A stretch of 64,000 nt of DNA from Leekyejoonella antrihumi (GCF_007845645.1 NZ_VCQV01000015.1:40401-104400); one strand, 5' to 3'; counted from the first letter of the stretch, positions 31,522 through 40,204 are shown. Made by a program: numbers and translations. Notes: generated by a model not told the origin, from the sequence alone.

Positions 31522-32243
31522 GACGTAACCTTCACTGACTTCATGGTCGTGAACCCCGGGATGGCGACGTTCACAGAGGTGGTCCCATCGGGCAGGGCCG
31601 GGAGCACTGCATACAGAACCTGGCCCGTCCCATCGACCGAGGACGGCAGGTCACTGCACAGACACCTGATGGGCGTGTTGAATGCCTGGCCCACCGGTGC
31701 ATAGGTCAACGGGTAGTACGTCTTCCCATGGGCAGCGTCGACCAGTGAGAACAGGCGGGTGTCAGACAATGGACCATAGGCCAATTGGTAGGAACTCGTA
31801 GGCAGCGTGGGGTTCGGCGAAGGCTTGGTCGTCGGTGGTGGACTCGGCGGGTTGCTGAGGGCGCACTCGCCCCAAGGTACACCGGTTTTCGCCGTAGCCG
31901 CGGCTTGTGAGCGCTGCCCTCCAGAGAGCGCCTTGACGGCGCGCACCCGCATGTTGGCCTCGTCGGTCTGCCAGTTGTAGCAGTAATTGGTCAACGACGC
32001 ACCATTGGTTGCCGCGAGCCTGGCGGCGTCGGACTGGCCGAGTCCACAAGAGGACGTGCAGATGATGAGCTCGGTGGTCACCTGTCCGGACCCGCCGCCA
32101 GGACGCACTTCCTGAAGCTGCGCGGATACGGCACCTGCCCTGTCCTTCGCCCCACTCACGGGTGTTCGCCTCCCACCTGACTGTCTCGAGAAGACCGCTC
32201 GCACCCGCTGCAGCGGGTGCCGGTTCCCAGCCCTAGCCGACAT
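31518..32243 (-). CDS. Chimeric protein: TadE-like N-terminus joined to a CxCS domain
   Basis: 241 residues. Residues about 50-130 (GSGQVTTELIICT, then SSCGLGQSDAARLAATN, and TGVPWGECALSNPP) match the TadE-like protein encoded at 34299-34976, but the TM helix and about 60 residues between them are missing. The last 85 residues (TRLFSLVDAAHGKTYYPLTY ... IRCLCSDLP ... PGFTTMKSVKVTS) match the C-terminus of the lipoprotein at 32569-33204. It therefore looks like a fusion of two duplicated neighbours with an internal deletion. Lacking a TM or signal, it may not be exported. The start is uncertain; the ATG at 32243 overlaps the flp pseudogene stop. Confidence 0.6.
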   Translation of the reverse strand: MSARAGNRHPLQRVRAVFSRQSGGRRTPVSGAKDRAGAVSAQLQEVRPGGGSGQVTTELIICTSSCGLGQSDAARLAATNGASLTNYCYNWQTDEANMRVRAVKALSGGQRSQAAATAKTGVPWGECALSNPPSPPPTTKPSPNPTLPTSSYQLAYGPLSDTRLFSLVDAAHGKTYYPLTYAPVGQAFNTPIRCLCSDLPSSVDGTGQVLYAVLPALPDGTTSVNVAIPGFTTMKSVKVTS

Positions 32244-32456
32244 CTGTGATCTTGCTGACTGCGGTGCCGACGATCTTGGCCAGGCTGCTTCCCTTACCGA
32301 ACGCCGCCACGACGGCCACGACCAGCAGAGCCGCCAGCGCGATCATCCCCACATACTCCAACGTCCCTGGCCCCGATCAGCCTGCTGCTCGCGGCTGACC
32401 AGACCCTCCGCGGTATTGCGGAGCCGCACACGGGCGTCAACAAGCGTCCGGGCCAC
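32233..32456 (-). pseudogene. Frameshifted flp pilin
   Basis: Starts at a GTG (32456) with AGGAG just upstream and reads VARTLVDARVRLRNTAEGLV, ending DRGQG. A one-base deletion near 32364-32369 (GGGACG expected, GGACG present relative to the pilin frame) then shifts the frame, and TLEYVGMIALAALLVVAVVA, the rest of the core, and SKITDVG plus stop follow in the next frame. It is closest to flp2 (35054-35263). A single sequencing error could also explain it. Confidence 0.7.
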
Positions 32457-32572
32457 GGCAACTCCTCATCAACTGGCGACCCATCCAGCTGGCCGACGAC
32501 CCGCCCGACGAACATGCCGAGAGCAACCCCCACTCCGACGACGGCGAGCACGGCCGTGATTCGAGTCCTCAT
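32294..32572 (-). CDS. Small single-TM protein (real extent uncertain)
   Basis: The ATG at 32572 overlaps the lipoprotein stop as ATGA. The first 45 residues look genuine: MRTRITAVLAVVGVGVALGM is a signal/TM segment, then FVGRVVGQLDGSPVDEELPW. Beyond that the frame runs across the flp pseudogene and is arginine-rich shadow sequence, so the natural protein was probably shorter and lost its stop through rearrangement. No family recognised; an N-terminal TM of this kind is also seen in CpaB-like proteins. Confidence 0.4.
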   Translation of the reverse strand: MRTRITAVLAVVGVGVALGMFVGRVVGQLDGSPVDEELPWPGRLLTPVCGSAIPRRVWSAASSRLIGARDVGVCGDDRAGGSAGRGRRGGVR

Positions 32573-33204
32573 GATGCCACCTTGACCGACTTCATCGTGG
32601 AAAAGCCGGGGATGCTGACATTGACAGTGCTCGCGCCGGCCGGAAGCGCCGGCATCATGGCGTAGAGCACGACTCCGCCGCCGCTCACCGAGTCCGGTAA
32701 GTCGCTGCACAGACACTTGGTGTCCAGGCCGGTGGGCTGACCGATCGGAACGTAGGTGTAGGGATAGAAGGTCTTGTTGCCCTCGACGTCGACCAGGGCC
32801 AGCTGTCGCGTGTCGAACAGCGGTGCGGCGCCCGACAACTGGGACGAGTTGGTCGGCACGGTCGCGCCCGAGGTGCTCTTCAGGCGCCAGACCACGGTGG
32901 TGGACAGCGAGGTGCGCACGATCCGCAGAATCTGGGCGGTCATCGGAGACGTTGTGGTGCCCGTGTCGATCTTCCCGGTGGCCGACGCGATCGGTGTCCG
33001 GGACTCACTCGACCCCATGATCTGTTTGATGACAGCCTTGACCTGACTCCCGCCACCGGACGACGATGGGCTCGCTACCGACGTGGGCGCCGACGTGCCG
33101 GGTGCTGACGAGTGATGCGATCCCCCACTGCATCCCGTCATCAGCGCACCACAGGTCAGACACAGCGAAACACCCACTGCCTTGGTCAACCCGGATGGCA
33201 TCAT
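32569..33204 (-). CDS. Lipoprotein with C-terminal CxCS domain
   Basis: 211 residues. Lipobox GALMTGC (Cys about 25), a Ser/Pro-rich linker to about 55, then a domain of about 150 residues ending LALVDVEGNKTFYPYTYVPI, KCLCSDLPDSVSGGG, VLYAMMPALPAG, VNVSIPGFSTMKSVKV. The same ending occurs in the chimeric gene (31518-32243), and a looser version in the middle of the OmpA-domain protein. The two closely spaced cysteines and conserved YP and PGF suggest an extracellular disulfide-stabilised beta domain. Unknown function. ATGA overlap with the OmpA gene. Confidence 0.7.
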   Translation of the reverse strand: MMPSGLTKAVGVSLCLTCGALMTGCSGGSHHSSAPGTSAPTSVASPSSSGGGSQVKAVIKQIMGSSESRTPIASATGKIDTGTTTSPMTAQILRIVRTSLSTTVVWRLKSTSGATVPTNSSQLSGAAPLFDTRQLALVDVEGNKTFYPYTYVPIGQPTGLDTKCLCSDLPDSVSGGGVVLYAMMPALPAGASTVNVSIPGFSTMKSVKVAS

Positions 33205-34232
33205 TTCTCCCCCGTCCCGAAGGAGACGGTGACTCGGCGGTTGAGCTGGCGTCCCTGCGTCGTGGTGTTGTCTCCCACCGGGTCCTGCTCTCCTTTACCG
33301 GAAGCTGTGAACGTGATGCCGGGCTTGGTCACCAGCCTCTTCAAGGCTGCCAGCACCGACTGCGCCCGCTCCTCGGACAAGGTCTGGTTGTGCTCGCTCG
33401 TGCCCACGCTGTCGGTGTAGCCCACGATGGACACCACCCCCTGGCCTTTCGCCGAGATCTGTGCAGCCGCTTGCTTCAGGGCCGCGTGTGCTCTCGGCGT
33501 CAATGCGGCCTTGTCGATCGCGAACAGCACATCGGTGTTCAACGCGATCGCCTCGTGGTTTGCGCTTCGGTGCGTGGTCGCATCCGTGTTGCCCGAGTTA
33601 CTCACCAACGACCGAATGAACGTCGCCGTCTTCGCGCTCGAAATGGTCTGCCGACTGGGCAGCTTCGGCCATCCGTTACCGAGCGTGACAGTGGAGCTGT
33701 TGACGGTTGGCTGTGGCAGCTGGTTGGTCACGGGGACGTCGACCTGGTTTCCGAACCCGAAATCGACCGTCACCTTCGTCAGGCGTGGCGGCAGTGGCGG
33801 CAGTACCGCCCACCCCACGTTCAGGCTCGTGGGCGATGCCGAGATGTCGCTGACCGTGCTGCACATACAGTTTCCCGAGCTGTCCACCATCGGCTGGTAG
33901 AACTTCAACCCCTGCTGGTCGACGATGCCGACCGCCCACGCAGAGCCAACCCGGAAGGGAGTCGACAGGCCCACAGTCGGCATAACACCGCCCGGGCTGT
34001 CACCTGGACCGCCGACCGAGTAGAACACCGCGGTCCCACCCGGGATCCGCACCACAGCGTGGATGGCACCGTGGATCTGGCCCGAGGTGGGGGTCTGATA
34101 GCCGCTATACACGAACGTCCCCGCAATCGGGATCGTCTCGTTGGCGGCGGAGGCAGGTATTGCCCCGACCGCAGCCACGAGGGAGATGGCTACCCCACAC
34201 GCCGCCACACGCCTACGCCATGGATTGGCCAC
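33201..34232 (-). CDS. Secreted OmpA-domain protein with a CxCS-type domain
   Basis: 343 residues from the GTG at 34232, chosen for AAAGGA 7 bases upstream. Sec signal peptide WRRRVAACGVAISLVAAVGA, cut near ASAANE. Residues about 30-160 include the C-x-C domain (LKFYQPMVDSSGNCMCSTVS, VGWAVLPPLPPRLTKVTVDF) related to the lipoprotein encoded next. The last 120 residues are a peptidoglycan-binding OmpA-C domain (NTDVLFAIDKAALTPRAHAA, IVGYTDSVGTSEHNQTLSEE, RQLNRRVTV). The D and R that contact diaminopimelate are present. It would anchor the extracellular module to the cell wall. Confidence 0.8.
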   Translation of the reverse strand: MANPWRRRVAACGVAISLVAAVGAIPASAANETIPIAGTFVYSGYQTPTSGQIHGAIHAVVRIPGGTAVFYSVGGPGDSPGGVMPTVGLSTPFRVGSAWAVGIVDQQGLKFYQPMVDSSGNCMCSTVSDISASPTSLNVGWAVLPPLPPRLTKVTVDFGFGNQVDVPVTNQLPQPTVNSSTVTLGNGWPKLPSRQTISSAKTATFIRSLVSNSGNTDATTHRSANHEAIALNTDVLFAIDKAALTPRAHAALKQAAAQISAKGQGVVSIVGYTDSVGTSEHNQTLSEERAQSVLAALKRLVTKPGITFTASGKGEQDPVGDNTTTQGRQLNRRVTVSFGTGEK

Positions 34233-34298
34233 GTTTGATCCTTTCGTCGGCCAGGTGCGTTCGGATGTCTCCCACAGGTTGTCCATGGAATCAGCGCT

Positions 34299-34976
34299 TC
34301 AGCCGACAAGCCGGGCCTTCAGCAGGTTGCTCAACGCTCCCGGATCGGTGAGCACCAGACGGCCGCCCGGTCCGAGCGTGTAGTCGATCGTGATGGCTCC
34401 ACAGACCAGGTGGATCGGGCCGGTAGGGGCGGATGACGTCGGTGATGACGTCGGTTTGCTCGATGGCGACCCGGACGTCGTCGGCTTTGGCGTGTGTGTC
34501 GGCTCCGGTGTCGGCTTCGGCAGACTGCTGAACGCGCACTCGCCCCAAGGTACACCGGTCTTCGCCAAAGCTGCGGCTTGTGAGTGCTGACCTCCCGATA
34601 GAGCCCGAATCGACTGGACCCTCACAACGGCCTGGTCTGCCCGCCAGTCATAGCAGTAGCTGGTCAACTGCGCGTTGTTGCTCGCCGCCAGCCTGGCCGC
34701 ATCGGTCTCACCAAGACCACAGGAGAAGGTCTTCGGCGCGAATGCGCTCAGTGGCAGGGTGGCCAGATCGGTCACGATCGACTTGATGACCCCGTCGGCG
34801 CCGGCGAGCGCAGCCGCGTCGGCGGCGTTCTGGGTGCCGGACTTCTGGTTCACCGCAGATCCCTCGGGCAGCATCACCATGAACATGATCGTCAGCAGTC
34901 CCAACACCGTACAGATGATCAGACCGGTCGCCACCTGACCGGACTCGCCCGCGCCACCCCTGCCGCCCCTGCCCAT
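34299..34976 (-). CDS. TadE/TadG-like pseudopilin with Pro/Ser-rich tail
   Basis: 225 residues from the ATG at 34976 (GAGAGG upstream); a GTG at 35054 overlapping the flp2 stop is an alternative. ESGQVATGLIICTVLGLLTI is the processing/TM region, followed by AADAAALAGADGVI and CGLGETDAARLAASNNAQLT, as in the actinobacterial TadE-like proteins of the secretion/helicase neighbourhood. After TGVPWGECAFSS a Pro/Thr/Ser linker of about 45 residues leads to a C-terminal domain (IHLVCGAITIDYTLGPGG). Probably a minor pilus component anchored in the wall. Confidence 0.75.
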   Translation of the reverse strand: MGRGGRGGAGESGQVATGLIICTVLGLLTIMFMVMLPEGSAVNQKSGTQNAADAAALAGADGVIKSIVTDLATLPLSAFAPKTFSCGLGETDAARLAASNNAQLTSYCYDWRADQAVVRVQSIRALSGGQHSQAAALAKTGVPWGECAFSSLPKPTPEPTHTPKPTTSGSPSSKPTSSPTSSAPTGPIHLVCGAITIDYTLGPGGRLVLTDPGALSNLLKARLVG

Positions 34977-35053
34977 GAGATCTTGCCTCTCGTCCGCCCT
35001 GACCACATCGATGCCGGTGGCAGATCGCCGCCGCCCCCCAACCTGTCGCAGCA

Positions 35054-35263
35054 CTAGCCCACGATCCCGGAGATCTTGCTCAGCGCCTCACTGACGGTCC
35101 TGGCGAGGCTGCTGCCGTGCGCGAACGCCGAAACGACCACCGCGACCAACAGCGCGGCCAGAGCGATCATCCCGACATATTCCAACGTGCTCTGACCACG
35201 ATCGGTCGACCCCTCTACGGCGTGACGCAGGCGGGTACCGGCTGCGATGAACGCTCGCGTCAT
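35054..35263 (-). CDS. flp: Second Flp-type pilin
   Basis: 69 residues from the ATG at 35263 with GGGAGGAA upstream. MTRAFIAAGTRLRHAVEGST leader, then DRGQSTLEYVGMIALAALLV and a tail SEALSKISGIVG, same length and plan as the pilin at 30510 but on the opposite strand and about 65 % alike in the core. It heads the minus-strand operon with the TadE-like, OmpA and lipoprotein genes. Two intact pilins served by one TadA/B/C set may form different or mixed fibres. Confidence 0.9.
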   Translation of the reverse strand: MTRAFIAAGTRLRHAVEGSTDRGQSTLEYVGMIALAALLVAVVVSAFAHGSSLARTVSEALSKISGIVG

Positions 35264-35341
35264 TTTCCTCCCTGCACGATGAACTGAGCCACCATCGACC
35301 GACGTAGAACCAGGTTTCCAAACTACGGTGCGAGCTGGGCT

Positions 35342-35369
35342 CAAAGCTGGGCCCACGGACCCAGCTTTG
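35342..35369. promoter_or_regulatory. Palindrome upstream of flp2
   Basis: CAAAGCTGGG and CCCAGCTTTG form a perfect 10-bp inverted repeat with an 8-bp centre, about 80 bp upstream of the flp2 start. The centre contains the GGGCCCACGGACC element shared, on the other strand, with the flp promoter (30396-30408). It is likely an operator or activator site for the locus regulator. The remaining upstream sequence to the sucD terminator (35264-35435) holds no gene. Confidence 0.5.
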
Positions 35370-35435
35370 CGCCCATTGGTGCACGCAACGCCGGTGGCCA
35401 CGGCGTTGAAGCTGCCCGGACTGTCGCGGCATCTG

Positions 35436-35480
35436 CCGGCAGCGGCCGGTCACCCTGTTCGGGTGACCGGCCGCTGCCGG
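35436..35480. terminator. Strong hairpin terminator after sucD
   Basis: CCGGCAGCGGCCGGTCACCC and its exact reverse complement form a perfect 20-bp stem with the loop TGTTC, 18 bp past the sucD stop. It separates the succinyl-CoA synthetase operon from the pilus island. There is no T-tract, as usual for high-GC actinobacteria. Confidence 0.8.
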
Positions 35481-35498
35481 AGGACTTCGTGGGGCTAG

Positions 35499-36389
35499 TT
35501 ACTTCTTGAGGTCCTTCATGATCTTGCGCATCTCGTCAGCCGTCGCGGACGGCGTCTTGCCGACCTTCACGCCGGCGGCCTCGAGGGCCTCCTGCTTGGC
35601 GGCGGCGGTGCCGGACGACCCGGACACGATCGCACCCGCGTGGCCCATCGTCTTGCCCTCGGGGGCGGTGAAACCGGCGACGTAGCCGACGACCGGCTTG
35701 GTCACATGCGCCTTGATGTATTCCGCGGCCCGCTCCTCGGCGTCTCCGCCGATCTCGCCGATCATCACGATCGCGTCGGTCTCCGGGTCCGCCTCGAACG
35801 CCGCGAGCGCGTCGATGTGCGTGGTGCCGATGACCGGGTCACCGCCGATGCCGATGGCGCTGGAGAAGCCGAACTCCCGCAGCTCATACATCATCTGGTA
35901 GGTCAACGTGCCCGACTTCGACACGAGACCGATGCGGCCCGGCCCGGCAATGCTGGCCGGGATGATGCCGGCATTCGACTTGCCGGGGCTGATGATGCCG
36001 GGGCAGTTCGGGCCGATGATGCGGGTCTTCTTCCCCAGGGAGTAGTTGTAGAGCTCCGCGCTGTCCTTGACCGCGATGCCCTCGGTGATGATCACCAGCA
36101 GCGGGATCTGCGCATCGATCGACTCGATGGCCGCGTCCTTGGCGAACTTCGGCGGCACGAAGGCCACCGACACGTTCGCACCGGTCGCCGCCATCGCCTC
36201 CTTGACGGTGCCGAAGACCGGAACCTTGCCGCCGCCGTCGAACTCGACCTCGGTGCCCGCCTTGCGCGGGTTCACCCCGCCGACGATCTGGGTGCCGGCC
36301 TTCAGCATGAGCTGGGTGTGCTTCATACCCTCGGACCCGGTCATGCCCTGCACGATGACCTTGCTCGAGTCATCCAAGAAAATTGCCAT
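35499..36389 (-). CDS. sucD: Succinyl-CoA synthetase, alpha subunit
   Basis: 296 residues. CoA-binding domain at the start ([20 protein letters not shown]), [17 protein letters not shown] and the phosphohistidine loop [20 protein letters not shown] (active-site His about residue 249). It forms succinyl-CoA/succinate with ATP or GTP in the TCA cycle together with SucC. Length matches the family (about 290-300). It lies 25 bp downstream of sucC in the same operon. Confidence 0.97.
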   Translation of the reverse strand: MAIFLDDSSKVIVQGMTGSEGMKHTQLMLKAGTQIVGGVNPRKAGTEVEFDGGGKVPVFGTVKEAMAATGANVSVAFVPPKFAKDAAIESIDAQIPLLVIITEGIAVKDSAELYNYSLGKKTRIIGPNCPGIISPGKSNAGIIPASIAGPGRIGLVSKSGTLTYQMMYELREFGFSSAIGIGGDPVIGTTHIDALAAFEADPETDAIVMIGEIGGDAEERAAEYIKAHVTKPVVGYVAGFTAPEGKTMGHAGAIVSGSSGTAAAKQEALEAAGVKVGKTPSATADEMRKIMKDLKK

Positions 36390-36414
36390 TGCTAAGGAAT
36401 CCCCTTACTCGGTC

Positions 36415-37608
36415 TTACTTGGCAGCAAGCGTGGCGGCCTTGGCCGCGGCGCCGTCCATGGTCTCTTCGATGCTGACGAGTGGGTGGTTCCGCTCCGCGA
36501 GGATGCGACGACCCTCCTCGACGTTGTTGCCGTCCAGGCGGACGACCAGGGGCTTGGTGGCGCCGTCGCCGAGCTTGTCGAGCGCGCCCACGATGCCGTT
36601 GGCCACGGCGTCACAGGCGGTGATCCCACCGAAGACGTTGACGAAGACCGACTTGACCTGCTCGTCGCCCAGGATGATCCCGAGGCCGTTGGCCATCACC
36701 TCGGCGCTCGCGCCACCACCGATGTCCAGGAAGTTCGCGGGCTGCGGCGCCGGCTTGCCGGTCTCCGCGCCGACCTTCTCCCCCGCATACGCCACGACGT
36801 CCAGGGTCGACATGACCAGGCCCGCACCGTTGCCGATGATGCCGACGTCACCGTCGAGTTTGACGTAGTTGAGGCCCTTCTCCTTGGCGGCGGCCTCGAG
36901 CGGGTCGGCCGACGCCTTGTCCTCGAGGGTTGCGTGCTCCGGGTGCCGGAAGTCGGCATTCGCGTCGAGGGTCACCTTGCCGTCGAGGGCGATGATCTTG
37001 CCGTCGGTGGTCTGCACCAGCGGGTTGACCTCGACCAGCGTCGCGTCCTCCTCGCGGTAGACGTCCCACAGCTTGGTCAGCACCGGGGCGATCTTCGCGC
37101 CGAGCTCGGCGTCGAAACCCGCCTCGTCGACGATCTCCTTCGCCTTCGCCGCGTCGATGCCCACGTTCGGGTCGACCGCGACCCGGGCGAGCGCCTCGGG
37201 GCGCTCGACCGCGAGCTTCTCGATCTCGACGCCGCCCTCCTTGGAGCACATCGCCAGGTAGCGGCGGTTGGTGCGGTCCAGCAGCACGGAGAAGTAGTAC
37301 TCCTCCGCGATCTGTGCGCCCTGGGCGATCATCACGGTGCCCACGGTGTGGCCCTTGATGTCCATGCCGAGGATCTGCTCGGCATACTGCTGCGCCTCGT
37401 CGGCGCTCTTGGCCACCTTGACGCCGCCCGCCTTGCCGCGGCCGCCGACCTTCACCTGGGCCTTGACGACCGTCACGCCGCCGGACGTGGCGCCGATCTC
37501 TTCCGCCGCCGCCTTGGCGCCTTCCGGGGTCGTTGCGGTCTTGCCCGCAAGCACCGGGACGCCGTGCGCCTCGAACATGTCGCGCGCTTGGTACTCAAAT
37601 AGATCCAC
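36415..37608 (-). CDS. sucC: Succinyl-CoA synthetase, beta subunit
   Basis: 397 residues from the GTG at 37608 ([20 protein letters not shown]), with GAGGACGG upstream; the frame is open further 5' but homology begins here. The ATP-grasp domain shows [20 protein letters not shown] and [20 protein letters not shown]; the CoA-ligase part has [15 protein letters not shown] and [16 protein letters not shown]. It is the nucleotide-binding subunit of the TCA enzyme, paired with sucD. Confidence 0.97.
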   Translation of the reverse strand: MDLFEYQARDMFEAHGVPVLAGKTATTPEGAKAAAEEIGATSGGVTVVKAQVKVGGRGKAGGVKVAKSADEAQQYAEQILGMDIKGHTVGTVMIAQGAQIAEEYYFSVLLDRTNRRYLAMCSKEGGVEIEKLAVERPEALARVAVDPNVGIDAAKAKEIVDEAGFDAELGAKIAPVLTKLWDVYREEDATLVEVNPLVQTTDGKIIALDGKVTLDANADFRHPEHATLEDKASADPLEAAAKEKGLNYVKLDGDVGIIGNGAGLVMSTLDVVAYAGEKVGAETGKPAPQPANFLDIGGGASAEVMANGLGIILGDEQVKSVFVNVFGGITACDAVANGIVGALDKLGDGATKPLVVRLDGNNVEEGRRILAERNHPLVSIEETMDGAAAKAATLAAK

Positions 37609-37706
37609 TGGGAGTCCGTCCTCGCCGTCGAAGAGAATGTCCGACTGTGAGGGTATCCCTCTCCTGGCAGCACCCGCCGCCAGGGCAGGCAAGGTGAGAC
37701 GGAGCG

Positions 37707-37901
37707 CTACCTGACTCGCTCCTCATAGTGCCGGCGCATCGAGTGGCGCCGCATGCCGATCAGCACCCAGCCGATGCCCACAATGATGGCGCCGACGATC
37801 GTGAAGGTGTCGGACCAGCCGTGCCCCGTCGTCAGTCCCACGATGCACCCATAGACGATGGTCACCACGAGCCAGACTGCCTCCAGCCGGTTCTCTCTCA
37901 T
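37707..37901 (-). CDS. Small two-TM membrane protein
   Basis: 64 residues: [18 protein letters not shown] and [18 protein letters not shown] as two TM helices, then a basic tail ([14 protein letters not shown]). No family recognised. It lies upstream of sucC on the same strand, with about 100 bp between. The hydrophobic pattern, ATG start and good spacing suggest a real gene. Confidence 0.6.
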   Translation of the reverse strand: MRENRLEAVWLVVTIVYGCIVGLTTGHGWSDTFTIVGAIIVGIGWVLIGMRRHSMRRHYEERVR

Positions 37902-37979
37902 CTGCTCATCATCCTGCAGTCGGCCGGGTCTGCGCGCCTCATCCAGCCGGGCGTGTGCCGTGTCGAGCCGTGGGCGCGC

Positions 37980-38393
37980 CTACTCGTCATCGTCGAGGTT
38001 GCCGACGTGCTCACGCACCCAGCCAGAGATCTCGTGCGTCGTTGCCCCAGGAGTGAAAATCTTTGCTACGCGCAGCTTTTCGAGCTCGGGTATGTCTTCT
38101 TCCGGGATGATCCCGCCCCCGAAGACCACGATGTCCTCGGCGTCCCGCTCCTTGAGCAGCTCGGTGACCTTCGCAAACAGCGTCATATGGGCACCCGACA
38201 GGACGGACAGGCCGACGGCGTCGGCATCCTCCTGGATCGCCGCCTCCACGATCTGCTCCGGCGTCTGGTGCAGACCGGTGTAGATCACCTCCATGCCGGC
38301 GTCTCGCAGCGCGCGGGCGACGACTTTGGCTCCCCGGTCGTGCCCATCCAGGCCCGGCTTGGCTACGACGATCCGCAATGGTGCTTCGCTCAT
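37980..38393 (-). CDS. Stand-alone cobalamin-binding domain protein
   Basis: 137 residues from the ATG at 38393 ([20 protein letters not shown]). It has the B12-binding signature [14 protein letters not shown] (DxHxxG), then [14 protein letters not shown] and [12 protein letters not shown], as in the small domain of methylmalonyl-CoA mutase. No catalytic mutase barrel is adjacent. Such proteins act as separate small subunits of acyl-CoA mutases or as cobalamin carriers; the large subunit would have to be elsewhere. Confidence 0.88.
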   Translation of the reverse strand: MSEAPLRIVVAKPGLDGHDRGAKVVARALRDAGMEVIYTGLHQTPEQIVEAAIQEDADAVGLSVLSGAHMTLFAKVTELLKERDAEDIVVFGGGIIPEEDIPELEKLRVAKIFTPGATTHEISGWVREHVGNLDDDE

Positions 38394-38522
38394 GGGAAGC
38401 AGACTATCTGGCGCCGCCATCCACGGTGCGCAGCAGCACAGGCCGGCTGCGGCATACGGGCCGAGTTGTCCACAGCCCCGGCGCACCGCCTCGCCGGACG
38501 AGCGCGCGCCGCGATACCGTCG

Positions 38523-39407
38523 ATGGGTTCCACTCCCGACGAAACCCCTTCAGAGGTCTGTGCTTTGAGCCCGTACCAGGCACGCCACCGCGCCTCGCAT
38601 CCCCCCGTATGGCGGCGTCCCGGTGTCGTGGTCCCCACCGTGGCCGCTGCCCTCGCGACCGCCGCCGTCGGGATCTCGGCGCTCAGCACCGGCGTGACTC
38701 CCACAGCCTCCGCCACGAGCGGACACGAGGCAACCGTCGCGGCGGCCAACCTCCTGGGGCAGCGCCAACAGGGCAAGGTCGACACCTCACGGTCGTTGTC
38801 CCGCCCGCAGAACACCGCCCAGGTCAAGGCGAACTCGGCCAACACCTCGCGCGCCGCCCAGCGTGCGAAGGCGCTCGCCGGCAGCTCCTCCGCCGCAGCG
38901 GCCGGCCGTCAGAAGGCCGAGCAGAGCGCCACGGCCGCACGCAGCAAGGCGACGGAGGCGGCCACCACGGCGGCGACCGCCAAGGCAGCGGCCGCCAAGG
39001 CGAAGGGCAGCACCTCCGGTGGGTGGACCTGTGCCATCGCGGGCTGCGGCGGCACGTTCACCTCGGGCTTCGGCGGCCGGTGGGGCACCATGCACCTCGG
39101 CGACGACTTCGCGACTCCGGTCGGCACCCCGCTACGCGCACTGCACTCCGGGACGGTCGTGACAGTGGGCAACTACTTCGGGATGGGCAACCGCGTCGAG
39201 ATCGATTACGGCAACGGCGTCAGCTCGATCGAGGCGCATCTGTCGTCCTTCGCGGTGAGCGCCGGCCAGCAGGTCGAAGCGGGCCAGGTGGTCGGCCGAT
39301 CGGGCAACACCGGCCACTCGACGGGGCCCCACGTGCACCTCGAGATCCATCTGAATGACCAGCCGGTCGACCCGGCCCCGTGGCTGCGAGCGCACGGCAT
39401 TTTCTGA
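38523..39407 (+). CDS. Secreted M23-family metallopeptidase
   Basis: 294 residues from the ATG at 38523; a TTG at 38565 ([11 protein letters not shown]) with AGAGG upstream is an equally good start. A signal/TM region ([20 protein letters not shown]) is followed by an Ala/Lys-rich helical linker (about 90-165) and the LytM domain. The zinc ligands are [10 protein letters not shown] (H and D) and HVHLEIH near the C-terminus. It hydrolyses cross-bridges in peptidoglycan outside the cell. The stop codon TGA is the first three bases of a 21-bp repeat array. Confidence 0.88.
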   Translation: MGSTPDETPSEVCALSPYQARHRASHPPVWRRPGVVVPTVAAALATAAVGISALSTGVTPTASATSGHEATVAAANLLGQRQQGKVDTSRSLSRPQNTAQVKANSANTSRAAQRAKALAGSSSAAAAGRQKAEQSATAARSKATEAATTAATAKAAAAKAKGSTSGGWTCAIAGCGGTFTSGFGGRWGTMHLGDDFATPVGTPLRALHSGTVVTVGNYFGMGNRVEIDYGNGVSSIEAHLSSFAVSAGQQVEAGQVVGRSGNTGHSTGPHVHLEIHLNDQPVDPAPWLRAHGIF

Positions 39408-39446
39408 CTTCTCGCGTGCAATACGTGACTTCTCGGTTGAGGAATC
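39405..39446. repeat. 21-bp repeat array B (two units)
   Basis: Units with core TGACTTCTCG start at 39405 and 39426, 21 bp apart. The M23 peptidase stop codon is the TGA of the first unit, and the minus-strand ParB-fold gene stop falls at the end of the second. The array thus fills the whole gap between two convergent genes, like arrays A, C and D. Confidence 0.8.
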
Positions 39447-40092
39447 AGGGGAGGTAGCGGCTCAGCCTGGTCACCCCGGCCGGTAGCAGCCCGTAGTCCT
39501 CGACCAGCTCGCAGATCGTGCCCCAGGTCGGCATGACCCAGCCGATCTCGGTGCCCACGGAGGTTGCGGGATCACCGGCCTCGACGCGTTCATACGGCGT
39601 GTTCCGATAGAGCCTGCTGAGCGTATGCAGTGCCGCGAAGTAGGAGCCGTCGTTCGCCAGAGGGGCGCGCAGGTCACGGGTGCCGCCCCCGTCGCTGACC
39701 AGAGCGACGACGCGTCCCGCACCGTCCTCGCGCAACGCGACCGCGTCGAGCGGCAGCTGCCCCGGCAGACGGTGGATCCAGCCGTCCACGGGTGCGTCGT
39801 CCGGCAGGTCGATGAGCCGACACTGCAGGGTCCGCTGCCCGAGAGCCTGCGCCGCCCGGGCCCGGTGCGCACCGTCCAGCACCATGAACCGGTCGCCGCG
39901 CCGCGCGACCTGCACCGGCTCGCGCACGCCGATCTCGAGCACCGACTCCATCACCGCGGCCAGCCGCAACGGCTGCACCTGCTCATGCCAGTCGACCAGC
40001 CGGATGTCGACCTCGCGGAGCCCGTCACGCGGGGCAGCACTCATCGGCGTGGTCACCACCGCGTCTTCCTCGATCAATGCGCTCTCCGACAT
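39445..40092 (-). CDS. ParB-fold (ParB N-terminal/SerK-like) protein
   Basis: 215 residues. The ParB N-terminal-like core is seen as VRLVDWHEQVQPLR-type start (DIRLVDWHEQ), IGVREPVQVARRGDRFMVLD, then GAHRARAAQALGQRTLQCRL, where GAHRAxA replaces the GERRxRA box of true ParB. There is no HTH. Proteins of this fold include nucleases, regulators and serine kinases (SbnI/SerK), so the activity is open. It sits between the M23 gene and pcrA. Confidence 0.65.
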   Translation of the reverse strand: MSESALIEEDAVVTTPMSAAPRDGLREVDIRLVDWHEQVQPLRLAAVMESVLEIGVREPVQVARRGDRFMVLDGAHRARAAQALGQRTLQCRLIDLPDDAPVDGWIHRLPGQLPLDAVALREDGAGRVVALVSDGGGTRDLRAPLANDGSYFAALHTLSRLYRNTPYERVEAGDPATSVGTEIGWVMPTWGTICELVEDYGLLPAGVTRLSRYLP

Positions 40093-40204
40093 CGCTCACC
40101 CGGCGCTACTGGCCGGCGCCCGTCTCATTCTGCGGACCACGGCAACGTATCAGGAAGGGGTGGAGTTGGCAGCACTGAGCGAAGCGAAGACTTCGCGGGG
40201 CTGT

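Noticed and set aside
38394..38522. Possible cyclic di-AMP (ydaO) riboswitch before the M23 peptidase
   Set aside because: Such elements precede cell-wall hydrolase genes in actinobacteria, but none of the conserved blocks is present here.
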